Assembly: GCF_021155775.2 (NCBI RefSeq) | Contig: NC_060236.1 | Coordinates: forward strand, 34,310,548-34,374,547 | Direction of reading: 5' to 3' | Length of the DNA stretch: 64,000 nucleotides | Origin: Neodiprion pinetum | Lineage: Eukaryota; Arthropoda; Insecta; Hymenoptera; Diprionidae | Shown here: piece after piece, positions 1-13,804 of the stretch | Layout: the number at the start of each line of letters is the position of its first letter | Position numbering within the stretch: position 1 is the first letter of the stretch | The notes under the pieces: model-generated | Told to the model about the DNA's origin: nothing | The model's database searches: none | What the model saw: the letters and a program-made list of their open reading frames with translations, nothing else | Program-made: the position numbers and the translations under genes

Positions 1-2450
1 TCTTCCTCTGGCATCAAATTATAAGAATGTAGGAAAGTATGACAGTAGAGAAAACGTCCTTGGCTCTCAATGTGGAACGTACAGCGAACGAGACTCGTAA
101 TTAGACGGTAATTATTACGGAATTTCACTGCATTTCGCGAAATTACCGTACAGGATCACTGAACAAGTCGGAGGTATGAATTTTCGATAGAGGCGCCCTA
201 TTGTCGTGTTGGTCTAGTGTGTCCCACATGAGCCTTGACGCCAAGAATATCCACGCGGCCAGCTCCCCAACTCAAACTCTGCTCTGGTGGAGCGAGGATT
301 CCGATCTTGGACATCTATATACATTGGATAATTGTTACATACACTGAGTGAATATTGCAACAATAAAAAAGAGGAAGAAAAAAAACTTTGCCGTCCTGTA
401 ATATGGTGTCGAGAATTTCAGCCGGATGAGAAGAATTTCAATACTTGAGCTGACCACACCTGCTCTCATCGGCAATTGTATGTGTATACCTATAATACGT
501 ACCTATAGCTAGTTGTTCAAGAATTATATTTTCTTCTTATAACTTCTCCTGCAGCCAGTAGTTGCAGAAACAAACTTGAACACACAGTTTCTCCTCTGTC
601 CTGTTTACTCAAGCTTAATATCTACAGAAGAAATATACTGACGCAGAGACGTGGAGTTTGCAAAATTTGTTGCATTAGTTTTACAACTACTGAATTGCTT
701 TCCATTCTTGCGATTGCATGACTTTTCGTTTGCACTAGATCCTCGACGAGTCTCACGTAGAAAAGGGATTGCCGATTAGACACGTAGTCGACAGGCATTT
801 CATTTTAGTCAAAGCCTGCCAAGTGTGAGGTCAATGAACCTGTAATTCCATGAACGTATCCGGCTTGTGCTAGATTATTTGTACACCTGCATATTCGAGG
901 TTCAATGTTGACTGATTCGGAGACAAGCATGAAACGGAGAAAAGAAGAAAATAACTGGTATTGCTAAAGCCAATTAGCTGCAGCTGCAATTCCCGCGATA
1001 AGAAAACCTGAAGGCTGGAGACCGCCTTAGTAATCTGTGACCGGCGAGCAATTCGCTAATGACTGGATTGCTATAAACCAGACACCGTCATTGCTCATCA
1101 GACGATGTCAAATATTGAATTCTCTAACTTCTTTCATTCGGTTGCTACAGATATTCATCAGTGCAGCTTGAAAATCATGGGTTTTACGTCATCGTCATTC
1201 CCGCCAAGATTGTTATCGCAAAATGAATAATATCGGATCACTGTTTTAACGCCTAACTACCAATCCTATTTGTAAGCCACCGAATCGTTATGGGAACTGT
1301 TGACCTATCCGAGGTAAATAAAAATTTTGTAATTATAATAAAAAGATCTCAGTGTGAACAAATTTCACATAACAATATTGTAATTCAATACTGGATTACT
1401 AATCAAATAGAAATGTGCATCATTTTCAAATAACACTCATAGTTTGAGTCCAATTAACTGTGTCAAGATTTGGGATGATTTTCCGTCTAAATACGAACAG
1501 AGAGGGAAGTTGAGAGAAAAAAAAGGAAAGCAATTAACAATCTTTTGAGAATCAGGTCGTCAACGTGATGCGATCGATTGTTGGCCTCCAACTGACGTCA
1601 CAAATACTTTTAGCCAAGACAGCTCGCATCGGAATTAGCCTTATTCTAAATTGGAACACACCCATGTGTTCTTGTTCTTGGTAAGCGAATATAAATGGCT
1701 CCCCAAATTTGACAGTAATTAACCATCGAATAACGTTCACTTGACCAGCTCTTTTGAACAAGCCTCGATGAGCCTGAGATTGCAAAAATGTTAAACCAGA
1801 TTTCGGCTCACATGAAGATTTTCCGTACGTTTTCTTCCAATCCTTAGCTATGCAACGCGGAATGTCACATATCGGTTTTAGAGGAACTTATCTAAGTGCT
1901 AATCAATCCGGACCATACAAATTTGCATTTATAGGGTTGAATAACGTGGCGCGACAATTGAAGTTAGAGGCGCGATGTACCGGCGGGTAAGGTAAGTAAT
2001 CAGAATTCCACAGCGTGCTTGTAACGAGGGAATCACGGAGCAAAAAGTGAAGCCCCAAAGGAAACTGGAAAATTGCATCATTAAAGTCCGGCGGAGTATA
2101 AAAAAACCCTCGAAGTCTAGTTCTTCTTTCTAAAACAGTTTATATTCTAACTAGCACCAAGCCTTCGCAAAGGTAGTCTAATTTCCGTTTCAATTGCATT
2201 CCGTTCGTTCGAGACCCCGCGAGGCTCGACCATGGCGTTCCGAAATTAGTATTTTGAATGATTGACGTAATCAGAGTTGGGCGGTGTAACGAACAGAGGC
2301 TAACTTGTTATAAGATTGTGTACGCGACGTTCGTTATAGCCGATTGTACCTTTAATTGATCCTAACTCCGAGTGCTTTGCGTCACCGCAGTATTTGCGAC
2401 AAAATAAAGGTGTACTTGAGCCAAATATACACTCGTACCGTATAAGCGTG
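1..2450. other. Non-coding stretch, nothing recognised
   Basis: AT-rich sequence with frequent stops in all frames and no open frame of recognisable family. A perfect TGACGTCA octamer lies at 1593-1600. I see no repeat with clear ends. It is either intergenic or intronic. Confidence 0.6.
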
Positions 2451-2452
2451 TA

Positions 2453-2663
2453 AGGTAAGTATACCGGTTATTGACCCTGTCCCGAATATTGACCTTTCTT
2501 AATTGTAGGTATCTGTTTAATCCTTAGTTCTAAAATTACCAAAAAAATAAATTTCTAGTGTCTATCCCTCGGTAATTGGTTTTAGACGTCAAGAAACTCA
2601 CAATTTGTACTGTAAATTTATAATTTTGGAAAATAAAAGGGTCAATAACTGGTGAACTTACCG
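2453..2663. mobile_element. TA-flanked short inverted-repeat element, family A copy 1
   Basis: A 211-bp non-coding element. Its ends read (A/C)GGTAAGT, then a short variable stretch, then ACCRGTTATTGACC, in inverted orientation (2453 onward and ending at 2663). It is flanked by TA at 2451-2452 and 2664-2665, the target duplication expected of Tc1/mariner-like transposases. A second copy at 21291-21519 shares the interior, including the words AATTGGTTTTAG and TTTATAATTTTGGAAAATAA, in the same order. It has no coding capacity, so it is a non-autonomous MITE-type element moved in trans. The superfamily is inferred from the TA flank only. Confidence 0.75.
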
Positions 2664-2665
2664 TA

Positions 2666-3264
2666 CCAATTCACAATTGCGTTCCTCAACATCTGTATCA
2701 CATAAGTTTAATATATCACAATGCTGATTGATGATGGTAAAATTATACTACAGCGATGTGTGAACATCGTTCGGCGGAAAAGTTCGGTGACACGGAAGAG
2801 AGCCGAAGACTTGATTATACATATATCGAAGCTCATATTCCGCGAGCGATCGCAAGAAGGTCGTAAATATTTTACGGCCTACGTGGGCCGAAGGATAAGT
2901 CTTCAGGTGTGTACATGTATATTATATAGTATATGGACTCACGCCATTACTTGAAGCAAGAAAAAATACAATTATACGCTTGCTAAACCGAAATTATATA
3001 CTGGGCGTTGATTGCTACCTTTCATTGCTTATCTTACGCTGATTAGCGATAAAGCTTTTCGTCAAATCTAAACGTTCTCGGCCGACATCATTCGTCGCGT
3101 ATTATTATACTGGCGTCGAAGTTCCAAGCCGTAAAAATCTTTTTCGGAGTAAAAGTTCCGACTACTAGCCGAATATCTAAGAACATTAAGTAACAGAAAG
3201 TTATCATCTTGTCGTCGGGTAACATGTATGAGCACTTCATTATGGCGGGAGTTAAAAAAATGTC

Positions 3265-3320
<56 letters not shown>

Positions 3321-6300
3321 GTCTCTCTCGCGGCAGTGTAATTCTAGTGGCGTCTGCTGCTCATGGCCACTGACAATGAGCTTCGCTTTGTGCGAAAAAA
3401 AAGTGCTGCTCTTTTTTCCTTATTTTGATTTCTTTCTCTTGTACACAAGAAAACAAAAGGTATCATCTTTTCCAAACTTTTTTCGTTTGTAATTTTTTCC
3501 TACGTGATGAAACTGAGGCCAGCCTGAATATACCAGTCTTATTTATGTATATACCCCAATAAACTCCAATCTACTTGAAAATGAAACGAGACATTTGTCT
3601 TAGGTATACATCTATAGTCGAAGCCACGCCCTGCAATGCATGTACAGTAAGGAAGTGTCATGGATAAATGTCAGAAGGACAATATGGCCGCGCGATATTT
3701 TTTGTATTCGCAAACTATACCGTCGTAGATGGCTTGTCGCGTATTCGCATTGGAATCAAAACTTCTACGCGATGTAAACAAGCTTGAACTGATATAGTTA
3801 TCGGTCATGGATGGGTGTGATGAGGTTCGTGTATGGTGACGCGACGGATCGTCCAATTATCTAGAAAATTTCACCCTGCCCCGTGCAGCAACAATATTGA
3901 CAAAATAATTTTAGCGAAAATTGGAGGCTTAAGTTAATAAAGACTGGTAAATATACGCAAGGTGTATACGGGAGACAGAAACCAATAGCCGTAAAAACCT
4001 GATAATTAACATGGCTACCACGAAGAAGATCGAAGAAATACTGAGAAAATTCATCGTCATGGGAAAAAGTACATGCGATGTTTTTGTTTTGAATGTTTGT
4101 TTCTTTCTTTTACCCTTACCAAAGGTGGCTACCGCAACCGTCAGCTTTTGTCTACTGGTACGGAGTCAGGAGAAGTTTAAATTCAATAGAAACAAAACAG
4201 TTTGAAAATCAGATATAATATGCTGCTATTGTTCACAGTGAATCGGCAGTATTCTATCATTTCAATCATGTCGGCAGGAACTGTCCGTAGGTCATGAACA
4301 ACACGATACGAGTATTACCTCTTGCGGATCAATGCGTAGAAGTATAAGAACTCGGGAGCAAGGTGAGAAGAGTGGGAACCGATTTATGTATCCGTGTTAA
4401 ACTTAGTTTGCTAATTGACAATGAAAGAATTTGTTCGGGTAGAGAAAATCAATTCGCAAATGATGAGGATCAAAGGGGTTGTTTGTAATAGGATTAAATT
4501 TGTTGGGCAGTATCTGAGCTAGGATCAAAGTCCGAAGTCGATCTCTTTGACACGGTCCGAAAGGGAAGTTGGAAAAGCGAAAAAAACTGAAACGAAATAA
4601 ATCTGTACACCTAGCATGTTCCGAATTCGTCACGGCTGTATTTCCTTTCTGCGAGTATCTTCAAATCGGCAATGGGTACAACAGATGTAAGTATAGCTTA
4701 ATGTGGAAGTGTGGGTGTTCCTAAAAGGCTGGTGAAAAGGTTTGCTGTCTTCTACTCACGGCTGATGGCGCCAGGCTGAGGAATCAATAAGATTTAGTCT
4801 GGTTGCTTTTCTAACCCCCGTCGGTCGCGGCCTACATAATAAAGCAGTCGGCCATACGCCGCCTCAATATCGCGTCTCAACGTCTGGCGTCGTCGTCCTG
4901 AATCCGTAGCCTACTCTATGCCTTGTCCAACAGCTACCGATATAGATTTCCATTAATTCAGGGCTAAATTTTCGCGAGGGAATTATCCTCAGACGTTGAG
5001 GCAAACTGTCGCGGCGCTGTTGGTCAGAAGCTCGATAGTAAAAAACACTGCATGAAGGCCTTATCCTGTAAGTGAAAATTTACGTCAAGTGGAAAGAGTT
5101 TTCCATTCACTTTCCACGGTTAGGTTTCATCCACGCTGACCTGGATTATCATTTTTTCGTGCATCGTTAGGCGAATTTGATTTCCATTATAAGAGGATGT
5201 GCAGAAGTAGGTTAACCGTGGGTAAACACCTATAAAACGTCGATAAACCCTCCGAGAACCCTTAAACTCGACAGAATCCTTCGCCTCTCCTCATTGGAGC
5301 GCTCCTTCATTTCCTCGCTTGGACGTATCGACTTTCTTCAACGCGTATACCCACCGGACACAGAGATCCAACTCCGCGACGCAAGAACAACGAGTTTTCC
5401 ATCTTTCAATTCCACAGCCAACAGAAATGTACGTAGTATTGGTGCAACTGCTCGCAACGAACGTTAACTTATGATACGAAAAATCATTTCAATAGAAGGT
5501 ACGGAGTATTAATCCTTATACTGGTACTACCGAAGTTGAAATGTGTCTTTAACGAATTATCCGATGAAGTAATTTGATCACACGAGCCATTACCAGTGCA
5601 GATATCGTTAAGGAGACGATGCATCACTCCTCCAAATTTCAGACCCCAGCAACCTAACTATAGAATTCTTCTTGCGACTGAAAATTGCAAAGATCTTTTC
5701 AGCGAATGTTGTGTGAGCTACACAATCAATGCCGAGAAATGCCGATGTAGTCACTCATCGTGGTTTCTCAAAGTTGAAATTGATCATAGTCGAAATGTAT
5801 TGACGACAATATCGATGACGATTTATTTTTATGAAGTCATCGGATCTCTCCGTCTTATGACACTGCGTGTCCAGAGAATCCAACCGAGTTAATCATTATA
5901 CATGGAAACGCGGACGTGAATCGGCGAGTAACGCGCTGATGACGCGCCACTGGATACGAACTGACGTCATCACCCTCACATATGTACCTCTATAACGTAC
6001 CTCGGCATTCGTGCAAATTACTGGGTGGCTCAACCGGTTGTTGTACAGTTCTTATTCAGTCGTTGCATCACAACACCTATGACGCAACGGAGATCGAATT
6101 AGCAGCTTCTTCACTAGTTTAGGAATTATTCGGATGTCGTTTGACCACATTGCAGATTCCGTGGAACTCGAATCAATTCCGTTTGAATAATTAATCGTGG
6201 ACCACGTCTCGTGGCTGTTTAACATAATTTTTTCGTACCTTGTGCTAACGAAACAAAGTCCAAAACATACATTTCCAGACTTGGGTTACCGTGATCTCAA

Positions 6301-7495
6301 CCTTCTTGTCTGTTCAATGATTTAGAATTTCTTCGGGAATTCCCATTTCGTGTTCATACCATTGTTTCCGATGATGGTGCCAATTCTACACTCCGTCGGC
6401 TGAAAGGAGGAAGCGAAGGTACGCCTAGATCATTATTAGTATACTATTATAAAGCAACGAAGATAGATGGCGCCATTGTAATGTCGTGCATTTTTGATCG
6501 TGCAAAGTGTTGAATTGCGAGGCCAAGTTTTTTAGCTTTGCTAGTTCCACAAACAAGCCTTATAATCATCGCGTCACGCATCAAGTAGGAGTAGTGATGG
6601 CAAAATTTCAGCGTATCAACGTGGTCAAATAATTAAGAACAATAAACAGATGGAACTGAATTTACAGTTTGTATAGAGCTGGTAATTTGGCAAACCTCAT
6701 AAATTGTACAGTCGGAGAAACGTGTGTGTGTGGGCCACGCATAAGAGGACCGGGATCTTATTTATATACCTACATTTCAAGGCCGCGCTGCTGTATCTTG
6801 CGACGAATCACTACCAGTAGAGCACAATCTTCTTTGTTCAGGTAAAAAATTCAAATCTAGATACTAAAAGTATGTGACACCTGCATTAACGAAGAACAGA
6901 CCGATCTGCTGTTTGCTTGTTCAGCCTTCGCTGTGTTTGCTATTTGTTAGTTTTTCGCTTTCCCCTTTCAGTTCTCTTATAATACACGTATCGTAGCCGT
7001 ACCAAAATTATATCTGTAATTATCACGCTGACTTGTGGTAGTTAATGTCGTGGTCCCCTGTTCCCAAGGACGATCGCTGTGAATGATGAACTAGAAACGA
7101 GCGATGGACATTTTCTTCTTCGCGCTCATCGCTAATTCCAGTTTAAACTAAGAACTAAGAACACGCCTGGTTTGCAGTCGGCTAATTTATTGGTCTAATC
7201 GCTGGAAACCTAATCAGCTATCGCGGCTAGTATAATGGTGTGGGGCTACCGTCGCTATCCCTCCGAACGTTCCTGAGTGTCATCCATTTGAATGCGTCGA
7301 ATTTGTCGAGTGTCTAACCGTCAGAAGAGTGATAGGAAATCTCATTTTACTAATGCAGCAGCAGCCACCAAACCTAACCTAACTCCAATGGAACAGCTAA
7401 AATACCAGCGCATAATCAACGATTATCGCAGAGTTATCATTCTGAAATACATTTTTTCACCTAATCTGTAACCTTTCAATAAATAACATCTTACC
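2666..7495. other. Non-coding stretch with a CT microsatellite
   Basis: No recognisable gene. The open frame at 2721-2954 (77 codons) resembles no family I know. A CT microsatellite sits at 3270-3329. A perfect TGACGTCA octamer is at 5962-5969. The interval 4740-5420 is slightly richer in GC but has no readable long frame. Confidence 0.55.
3270..3329. repeat. (CT)n microsatellite
   Basis: About 60 bp of CT dinucleotides with one TT interruption near 3299 and one GT near 3321. Confidence 0.95.
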
Positions 7496-7925
7496 AGGAA
7501 GGTATCTCAGGGCGATATCGCCAGTTTGATTGCTTTTGTAATATGTTATAGTAGACTGAAAGCTAAGCTACACGTATTTTCTTTATTTGCCACCAAACAC
7601 TTTAAGGGGATAAAACCATCCTCCAAAGTAAGTCATTTCAAGGGGCGATTTGGCAGTTTTTTTTTTTTTTTCTAATTGATTAAATTACATTTATTGTTGC
7701 TCGTTATCAGAAAACTTTTCCAGTTGGATTGGTTAAAAAATACTATGTTCTTGTGGGCGAAACTGTCAAATCACCGCTTGACATGCCTCACTTTGGAGGG
7801 TGGTTTCACCCACTTAAGGTGTTTAATGGCAGATAAAAAAGAATACGTGTCTCTTAGTTTTTAGTCTACCATAACATATTACAAAATAAATCAATTCGGA
7901 GAAATCAACTTGAGATACCTTCCTT
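7496..7925. mobile_element. Inverted-repeat element, family B
   Basis: A 430-bp element made of two long imperfect inverted arms (about 160-170 bp each) around a short AT-rich centre near 7660-7750. The ends read AGGAAGGTATCTCA on the left and the complement on the right. Inner words shared in inverted orientation include TGTAATATGTTATRGTAGACT, ACACGTATT and CCTCCAAAGT. It has no coding capacity. A target duplication is not clear, so the class is unknown. The arms look roughly 75-80% identical by eye, which suggests an old copy. Confidence 0.75.
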
Positions 7926-10900
7926 GTTAGTGAAATCGTTAATCCCAATTGTATCGGGCTCGTAATTGTGTTGCGGTTGGAAGATCCAACAGTCGATTCA
8001 TTCTCAACGAGTCTTCCGCCCCACATTAGATAAGCCAAACTTATTCACGTTGTCAATTCGTATTCACACTATTCCATTACCCACTAACCTACTTGAAGGA
8101 GTTTGCTGATTTCCTTTCTATCGTCGAAAGTTTGTTCTCGCGCGTCACAATTTCATGCTGTATCGTTTTTGTATCATTCACCAGTTACAGTCATCATTTT
8201 ATCGCAAAAATGTTTAGCTTCACTGTCGAAAAAACAAAAAACTTGATCTTGCCTTGTGGCAATACGCATTCGAACCCAATAACTTCGGCCGTAGTGTGGA
8301 GATGACATCACTTTTACTATCGCGGTGACATCATGTATCTCGTAACCAGTCAACGGTTGTTGGAAATGTTCAAATTTAAGAGAAGATAGATTTGAGATGA
8401 TCACAAAACTTCTAACTGCACGCACTTTTACTAAGAACACTTTGAAAATAATATAATACAGTATGACCAGATTTCACGCAACTGCCCGGCTTGAAAAAAA
8501 ATTTGTTAGTAATTTTTTAACGTAACGGTGTTTTGAAAAATTGAGGCATCGGTTGCTTCATCTTATGTTTTTTACGTTGGTTATAATTTTTCTCGCAGCG
8601 AGTGTTACCTGCATCACCTAACGAACAAACGGATTCGCGGTATTGGTTTAACCGTAAGTTATATATAAAAAATTGGCACGCCATTTTCATCGCCTATAAG
8701 AAATCGATACCGCGGTCTTGTATTTAAAATTAATTGCCGACGAGAATGGAATCGTAGTTGAAGGTCCTGAAAAATCTAATACAACAGCGAGCCAGCGTCA
8801 TCGACCGTTTTGCGCGGCCTGCAGTGTGCCACATCCTATTTGTGAAAATTCTGATGTATAACCCGGTGAAGTCTACCTTACCAGTTGCACGTGATTCCAA
8901 TCGTTGCCTTTCTCGACGCCATATTGGAAAGGCGAAGCAAAGCCTCGTCGCGTGCTGCGGTTCAGTCAGTGGAAATACTAGGAACGCTGTCCGCAAGTGG
9001 CCAATTTCGTAGTTTTACCGTTCAAAAATCACGAGGCTGCTCATATATCGACAGCAAAACAAGATCACGGAAGGAGCTCAGGAGCGTGGCAGTTTCCGGT
9101 TCTAAAACCGGATGTATTACTGAGGCGATACTTCCTGATGCATGACATAAATTTGTTTTTACTATTTTGTGCCGGCAGGATGCGCATTGAACGATCGATT
9201 TCACTTGTCACTTCTTCAAAAAGATTATACACGGCAGGCCCATCACACCCGACCTTGACGTCGGCGCAAAAAAAATTGTTTAGTGGTTAGGTTCGGCTCA
9301 CAGATGCCGATCTGTTTGTCCACGGTGAAGCCGGGAAATTTTTGCCCGTCAATAGATTGGACAAGAGGAAGAAACTGCCAACGTACGACCCTGTTTTGAA
9401 ATATTTTTAGCAGTTGCCTAATCGCTTTCAAGGCAGGGCCGTAAACTGTTGGCAAAAGAGTCCCGAACTTTCAAACAATGTCAAAATTTAGTATAAACAT
9501 GCTATAAAGAAGTCGCCGGCGACGTAACAAAACCTGTTCCTGGGCAAATTTTCGCCTCAAATCTTTTCTTAGACGTTCGTTTTCGGTATGCCTAGGTAGG
9601 CTCCGTGCACCTAGATACTCCAGAATATTTCCAGCTACCCAAACCAGCCAGTAATGGTATGAGGGGCAGAAGAAAAAAGTTTTTTCTCTCTCAACCCGCG
9701 TTATACACTCATACGTGCATTCAGTCGACGATTGACCGATTGATGGAATTCAACATTCGATTCCTTCGACTTCCCTTTGCCAGATTAAAGACACGGTAGG
9801 ATTCACCCTCGTAGATACTTTTTTTGCGATTGCCTTACACGCGGAGCTAGTAAAGCCCTAAATTGATCTCGCATCAGCCCTCTGCAGAGCCACATTACTC
9901 ATCGGTTGTGTTTGGCGCTCGTGCGGTAAGGTAGATTCATCAATTACGGTCGAAGCTGATCCAGACGCCTGCACGTCGGCCTCTTCCTCTCCACATACTT
10001 CCATCAACGGGGAATTAAACTTCTTTTTACAACCGCAGTAGGGAAACGGGGCTAAAAGATATCCGGGTGGGTATAAACGCTTATTCGAGCCCCGAACAAC
10101 GAAAAACCCTGATGTTCGGTTGAAAAGCCTCCTGTAGGCGAGCGAGCTAACCTATATTAACCAGGTCAACCATGGATAGCGATCTGTATCATCATTAGAG
10201 GTGCAGCCTGAGACAAGCGCGACGAGACGGGTGTGACTATAGAAGAGGACGGGCGCCTGACGGACTCTTTTCGAGAGCAACGTTGACCGTGTCAACAAGG
10301 AACGACGCGACGTTGAGGACGGGACAGAAGTGTATCCAAGTGCAAGCCACAGGTGCATTGGCATCGGGTCAAACTTGTCTCGACGCGCATTGTTTCGCCC
10401 TGCCTCATCAGGTTACCATTCCACAGCGTGTAGTTGGAATTTTTTTTTACATAGGCATATCGTAGATGATTGATTCTTTTTCTTCTTCTTCTTGTTCTTC
10501 TTCGCAAGTATCTTGTTTAGCTTTCGATATTTATTTTTCTTCGTCTATTTCCCTTTACTTACATCCGGCTCTGCAGCGAGTTAATTACTTCTCTCAATAA
10601 AACACACCGTTTGTTTCTCGCAGTTTTATGTATCCATCGGTACCTATAACCGGTGCGGTGGTCAACTTCGAAACGAACATCAGGCTACGAAGATTTTACA
10701 TCTTGTTATTCTCAGAGTTTTTTGATTATTGTCATTACTATTTTTTTCTTTACAACTACCATCAAAATCTCGCGTAATTACTTCTTTCCGTAAACTATTA
10801 GAATCGAATAACCTTCTCACAGCTTCAACCAATATTCTTATGACAACGTTAAATCAAGGAAGCATTTGCAAACCTTGAAATAACCAGAACGAATTATTCT

Positions 10901-11128
10901 CGTTCGAAATTTCCTCTATATTATCAACAGAGGACTATGCGTAGATGATTATATTATGAATTCTTGATCGAATTTCTCACCTCTGTGACAAACTGCATTA
11001 CTGCAAGTGGATATCGGTTATAAGCTGATGAGTCTACCTATAATGTAATAGAACGAAAATAAATTACATAGGCGTGCAACGCTGCGTTAATACCTAACTT
11101 TATACCTGCAACGTGTAATACATACTAC
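7926..11128. other. Non-coding stretch with overlapping short frames
   Basis: Several open frames of 60-97 codons overlap on both strands between 8730 and 9460 and between 10150 and 10510. None has a recognisable domain, and the overlap on both strands suggests chance openness in mildly GC-richer DNA. A TTC-rich tract lies at 10475-10503. Confidence 0.5.
10475..10503. repeat. (TTC)n imperfect microsatellite
   Basis: A run of TTC/TTCTTG triplets of about 29 bp. Confidence 0.85.
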
Positions 11129-11562
11129 GTGATGTAAGGAATGTAAATTTTTAAGTACTCGCGAATGCGAATGCAAAAGTGAATATACATTTTTAAATTT
11201 GGCGCCATTTCTCTATAGCTAAATGTTGATAATTGATTGACTGACAGTGTACATACGCATGCCACTTTCAAGCACACATTAGTGCTGTTTGCATCTTATT
11301 ACGGAAATTACCGAGCTGATCCGAACTAACTCGATTGTTTGTTTGATTATTTAACGACAAATTGCTAACAGAAATACGTTAATTTTAAGGTTAGATTGTG
11401 ATTGAAACGCGAAGACAAACTTTTATAGTTATAGTTTAAAAGTTCATTATCAAACTAATGTTTTTTCTCTTATTTGATATTATTCTTACGATTTTTAAAA
11501 GCAAAATTACAAGTATTTGCGACGATTTTTGCGAATGCGAATGCGAATATTCGTTACATCAC
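11129..11562. mobile_element. Inverted-repeat element with GTGATGTAA ends, possibly hAT-type
   Basis: The ends read GTGATGTAAGGAAT on the left and, complemented, GTGATGTAACGAAT on the right. Just inside both ends is the directly repeated word GCGAAT (GCGAATGCGAATGC). The interior of about 330 bp is AT-rich and non-coding. The 8-mers TAATACAT (11117-11124) and TAATACTT (11563-11570) lie close to the two ends and could be a decayed 8-bp target duplication, but four bases separate the left one from the element. The hAT assignment is therefore tentative. Confidence 0.65.
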
Positions 11563-13590
11563 TAATACTTAGGCATGCGCGTCGAATCGATATTTTCACA
11601 TAATGATTCACACATACGTCCGCGCGCCTGTCTGCTCCAAGTCTTTCGTTCCGTCTGGTCCCTAGATTAAAGTTAAATCTTAGCTAACCACCTGGCGTCG
11701 AGACACTGTTGATGACGCGCGGGGTTAGAACCAGGCCAAAAATTCTTCTCATTTTTTTTCCTCTTCTTCTTTTTCTTTCATTTATACCTTATGACGAAAC
11801 GAGAACGGAGCGACCCTGATACAACTAGCGTGAAATTTTGTTCAGAATTTTTAATTTATCCCAGCACCTGTAGCTACTCGAAATCACACCTGCGCATCTT
11901 GTAATATATGTACGGCATTCTTCTGGGAGAGTTAATTAAACTTCGAACTGCTGTGTTTACTCTCTACAGCAGATCAATGATCTCTGCACCCGAGCAGTTT
12001 AATATCGAACGGAACGTCGAATCGAGGCCAGAAGTTCATCCTCAAAGTTTTTCATCTAACCTGACATCAAATCCCGATCAATTAACTCGCACGACAGTCG
12101 AGATGAGTCTGGGGTTCCTCGTTATAGTTACAACGTAACGCACGTCGATATGTATATACTTATAGGTCGAGATATACCCAGATATATATACAACAGTACA
12201 TACAGTGACGTCAATCTTCGTATGCGTGTATATATATAAATACTGTTATAATTATAAGGTTTCATCCTTACATATTGCGACTTTCATTGAAATATATTAT
12301 AGACAGAAAAGAAATAAGTAGTTTTTATACATGGTGCACATCTCATTGCCGTGATTAACCAACTCTGTGCCTACTAGATTTTGCAACAAAGTTTTTGATC
12401 GCTCCTTAATTCTCATATTCACCGTTTGACTTGATAACTTTTTCTATTAATTCTATATTGCGCGCAGTTTCATTGTTTTTAAATAACCAATTGAAAATTT
12501 GTGATCAGGCAGGTAGGTATGAAGAAAAAATTCATCGAAATGTTGGTCGATGATACAATTTACAATGTAAACGACGGTTCGGCCAGGCCTTGCCGACCAT
12601 CTTTGGGCTACAAAAGAACTAACAAACGCTCAACGAGACATACGCTTTTTCTAGGCTATATCTGTTTGTTAACAAGGTCTGTCCTTCTGTACAGTTAAGT
12701 TAAATTTATAAGGATGCTTATGATATCTTAAAATAATTATCATGCGAACGGCATATTCCTCTTTTTGAGGTTAGTTGCACAATACTAAAGCTTGTGACAT
12801 AAAATTTAAAAATAATACATCAAATATATTATGTTACAGTTACAATTAAGCATGAAATACAGTGTTTCGGGGTTTATTTTAAATTATTTACAGCTAGATG
12901 GATTTAGATTACTCGCAATTATTGACGATATTTCTGACTCAGATGTTATTACAGCACACTTTTGGAAAGAAGTGATCGGAATGTTTTCCCATAACAATAA
13001 TAGTGCGGGTATCTCTAATAACGGGGGAATAAGTGCAGATTCTCTTTCACGCTGCGGCGTGGAAAAGATCGGTGCTGACGAAGTCACCGTCGAAGGGCAG
13101 GCCAATGGAACGTTTCATAAATAGCCAAACGCCGACCGCAGCGACACGCGACGACGATTCGAATCGCAACCCCAACTTTCGAACCGAATACTCCGAATTC
13201 CATTTTGACGGTGCGGTCGTCGGCGCTGACATCACGACGACGAACTCGACCTAGAAGATCGACGGCAGTCTCAGAACACAGGCGCGCGCAGACGCGTCGA
13301 TACGTGATACTTACATACTAGCCTGTGTTTATATATAGACATATCTTTATCGCCACCGTCGCGTCATCCGTCTAGACCGGTGGTATAATTTTACCAAAAA
13401 ATTTCTTTACACTAAAGGTTAAATTAACTAGTATAATTAGGTACAACAATATACCATGTATACTAAGCACGTAAATTCACTTGAAAATTGAACAGATTTT
13501 AAGAACAAGAACAAAACTGACAATAATTATATAATTCGACAGTATTTTATCCCTCTCTGTAGATGTTTCATTTGGAATAGAGAATAAAAT
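11563..13590. other. Non-coding stretch
   Basis: No recognisable gene. A perfect TGACGTCA octamer lies at 12206-12213 next to a TATATATA-rich stretch. A GC-richer patch at 13030-13260 is open in two + frames and two - frames, none of which resembles a known protein. Confidence 0.5.
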
Positions 13591-13592
13591 TA

Positions 13593-13804
13593 CGAGGTTG
13601 AAGTTGGTAACATTATCGTTACGAAACATTGGGGAAAAAAAAACTGTTTTCTTAATTTTACAATGATTTTTAAAGAACTAAGATTTCGAAATATTAGAGT
13701 GTTTTGTTTTATCACGGTCTACCTACTGAATTTCAAATAATTCCAGAATGGGAAAATAACGATTTTTCCCCAGCATGAATCGTTGCGATAACGTTACTAA
13801 CTTC
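13593..13804. mobile_element. Short inverted-repeat element, family C copy 1
   Basis: About 210 bp with inverted ends of the form CGAGGTTGAAGTTGGTAAC on the left and, complemented, GAAGTTAGTAACGTTATCG on the right. The words GGGGAAAAA occur near both ends in inverted orientation. Two further copies of the family lie at 25734-26859 (interrupted) and 33804-34022. It is non-coding; the target duplication is unclear. Confidence 0.7.

Noticed and set aside
2721..2954. 77-codon frame with a donor-like CAG|GTGTGT near its end
   Set aside because: The protein is not recognisable and no convincing acceptor lies before it. A chance frame is more likely.
7366..7383. Telomere-like CCTAACCTAA
   Set aside because: Only two units; no array.
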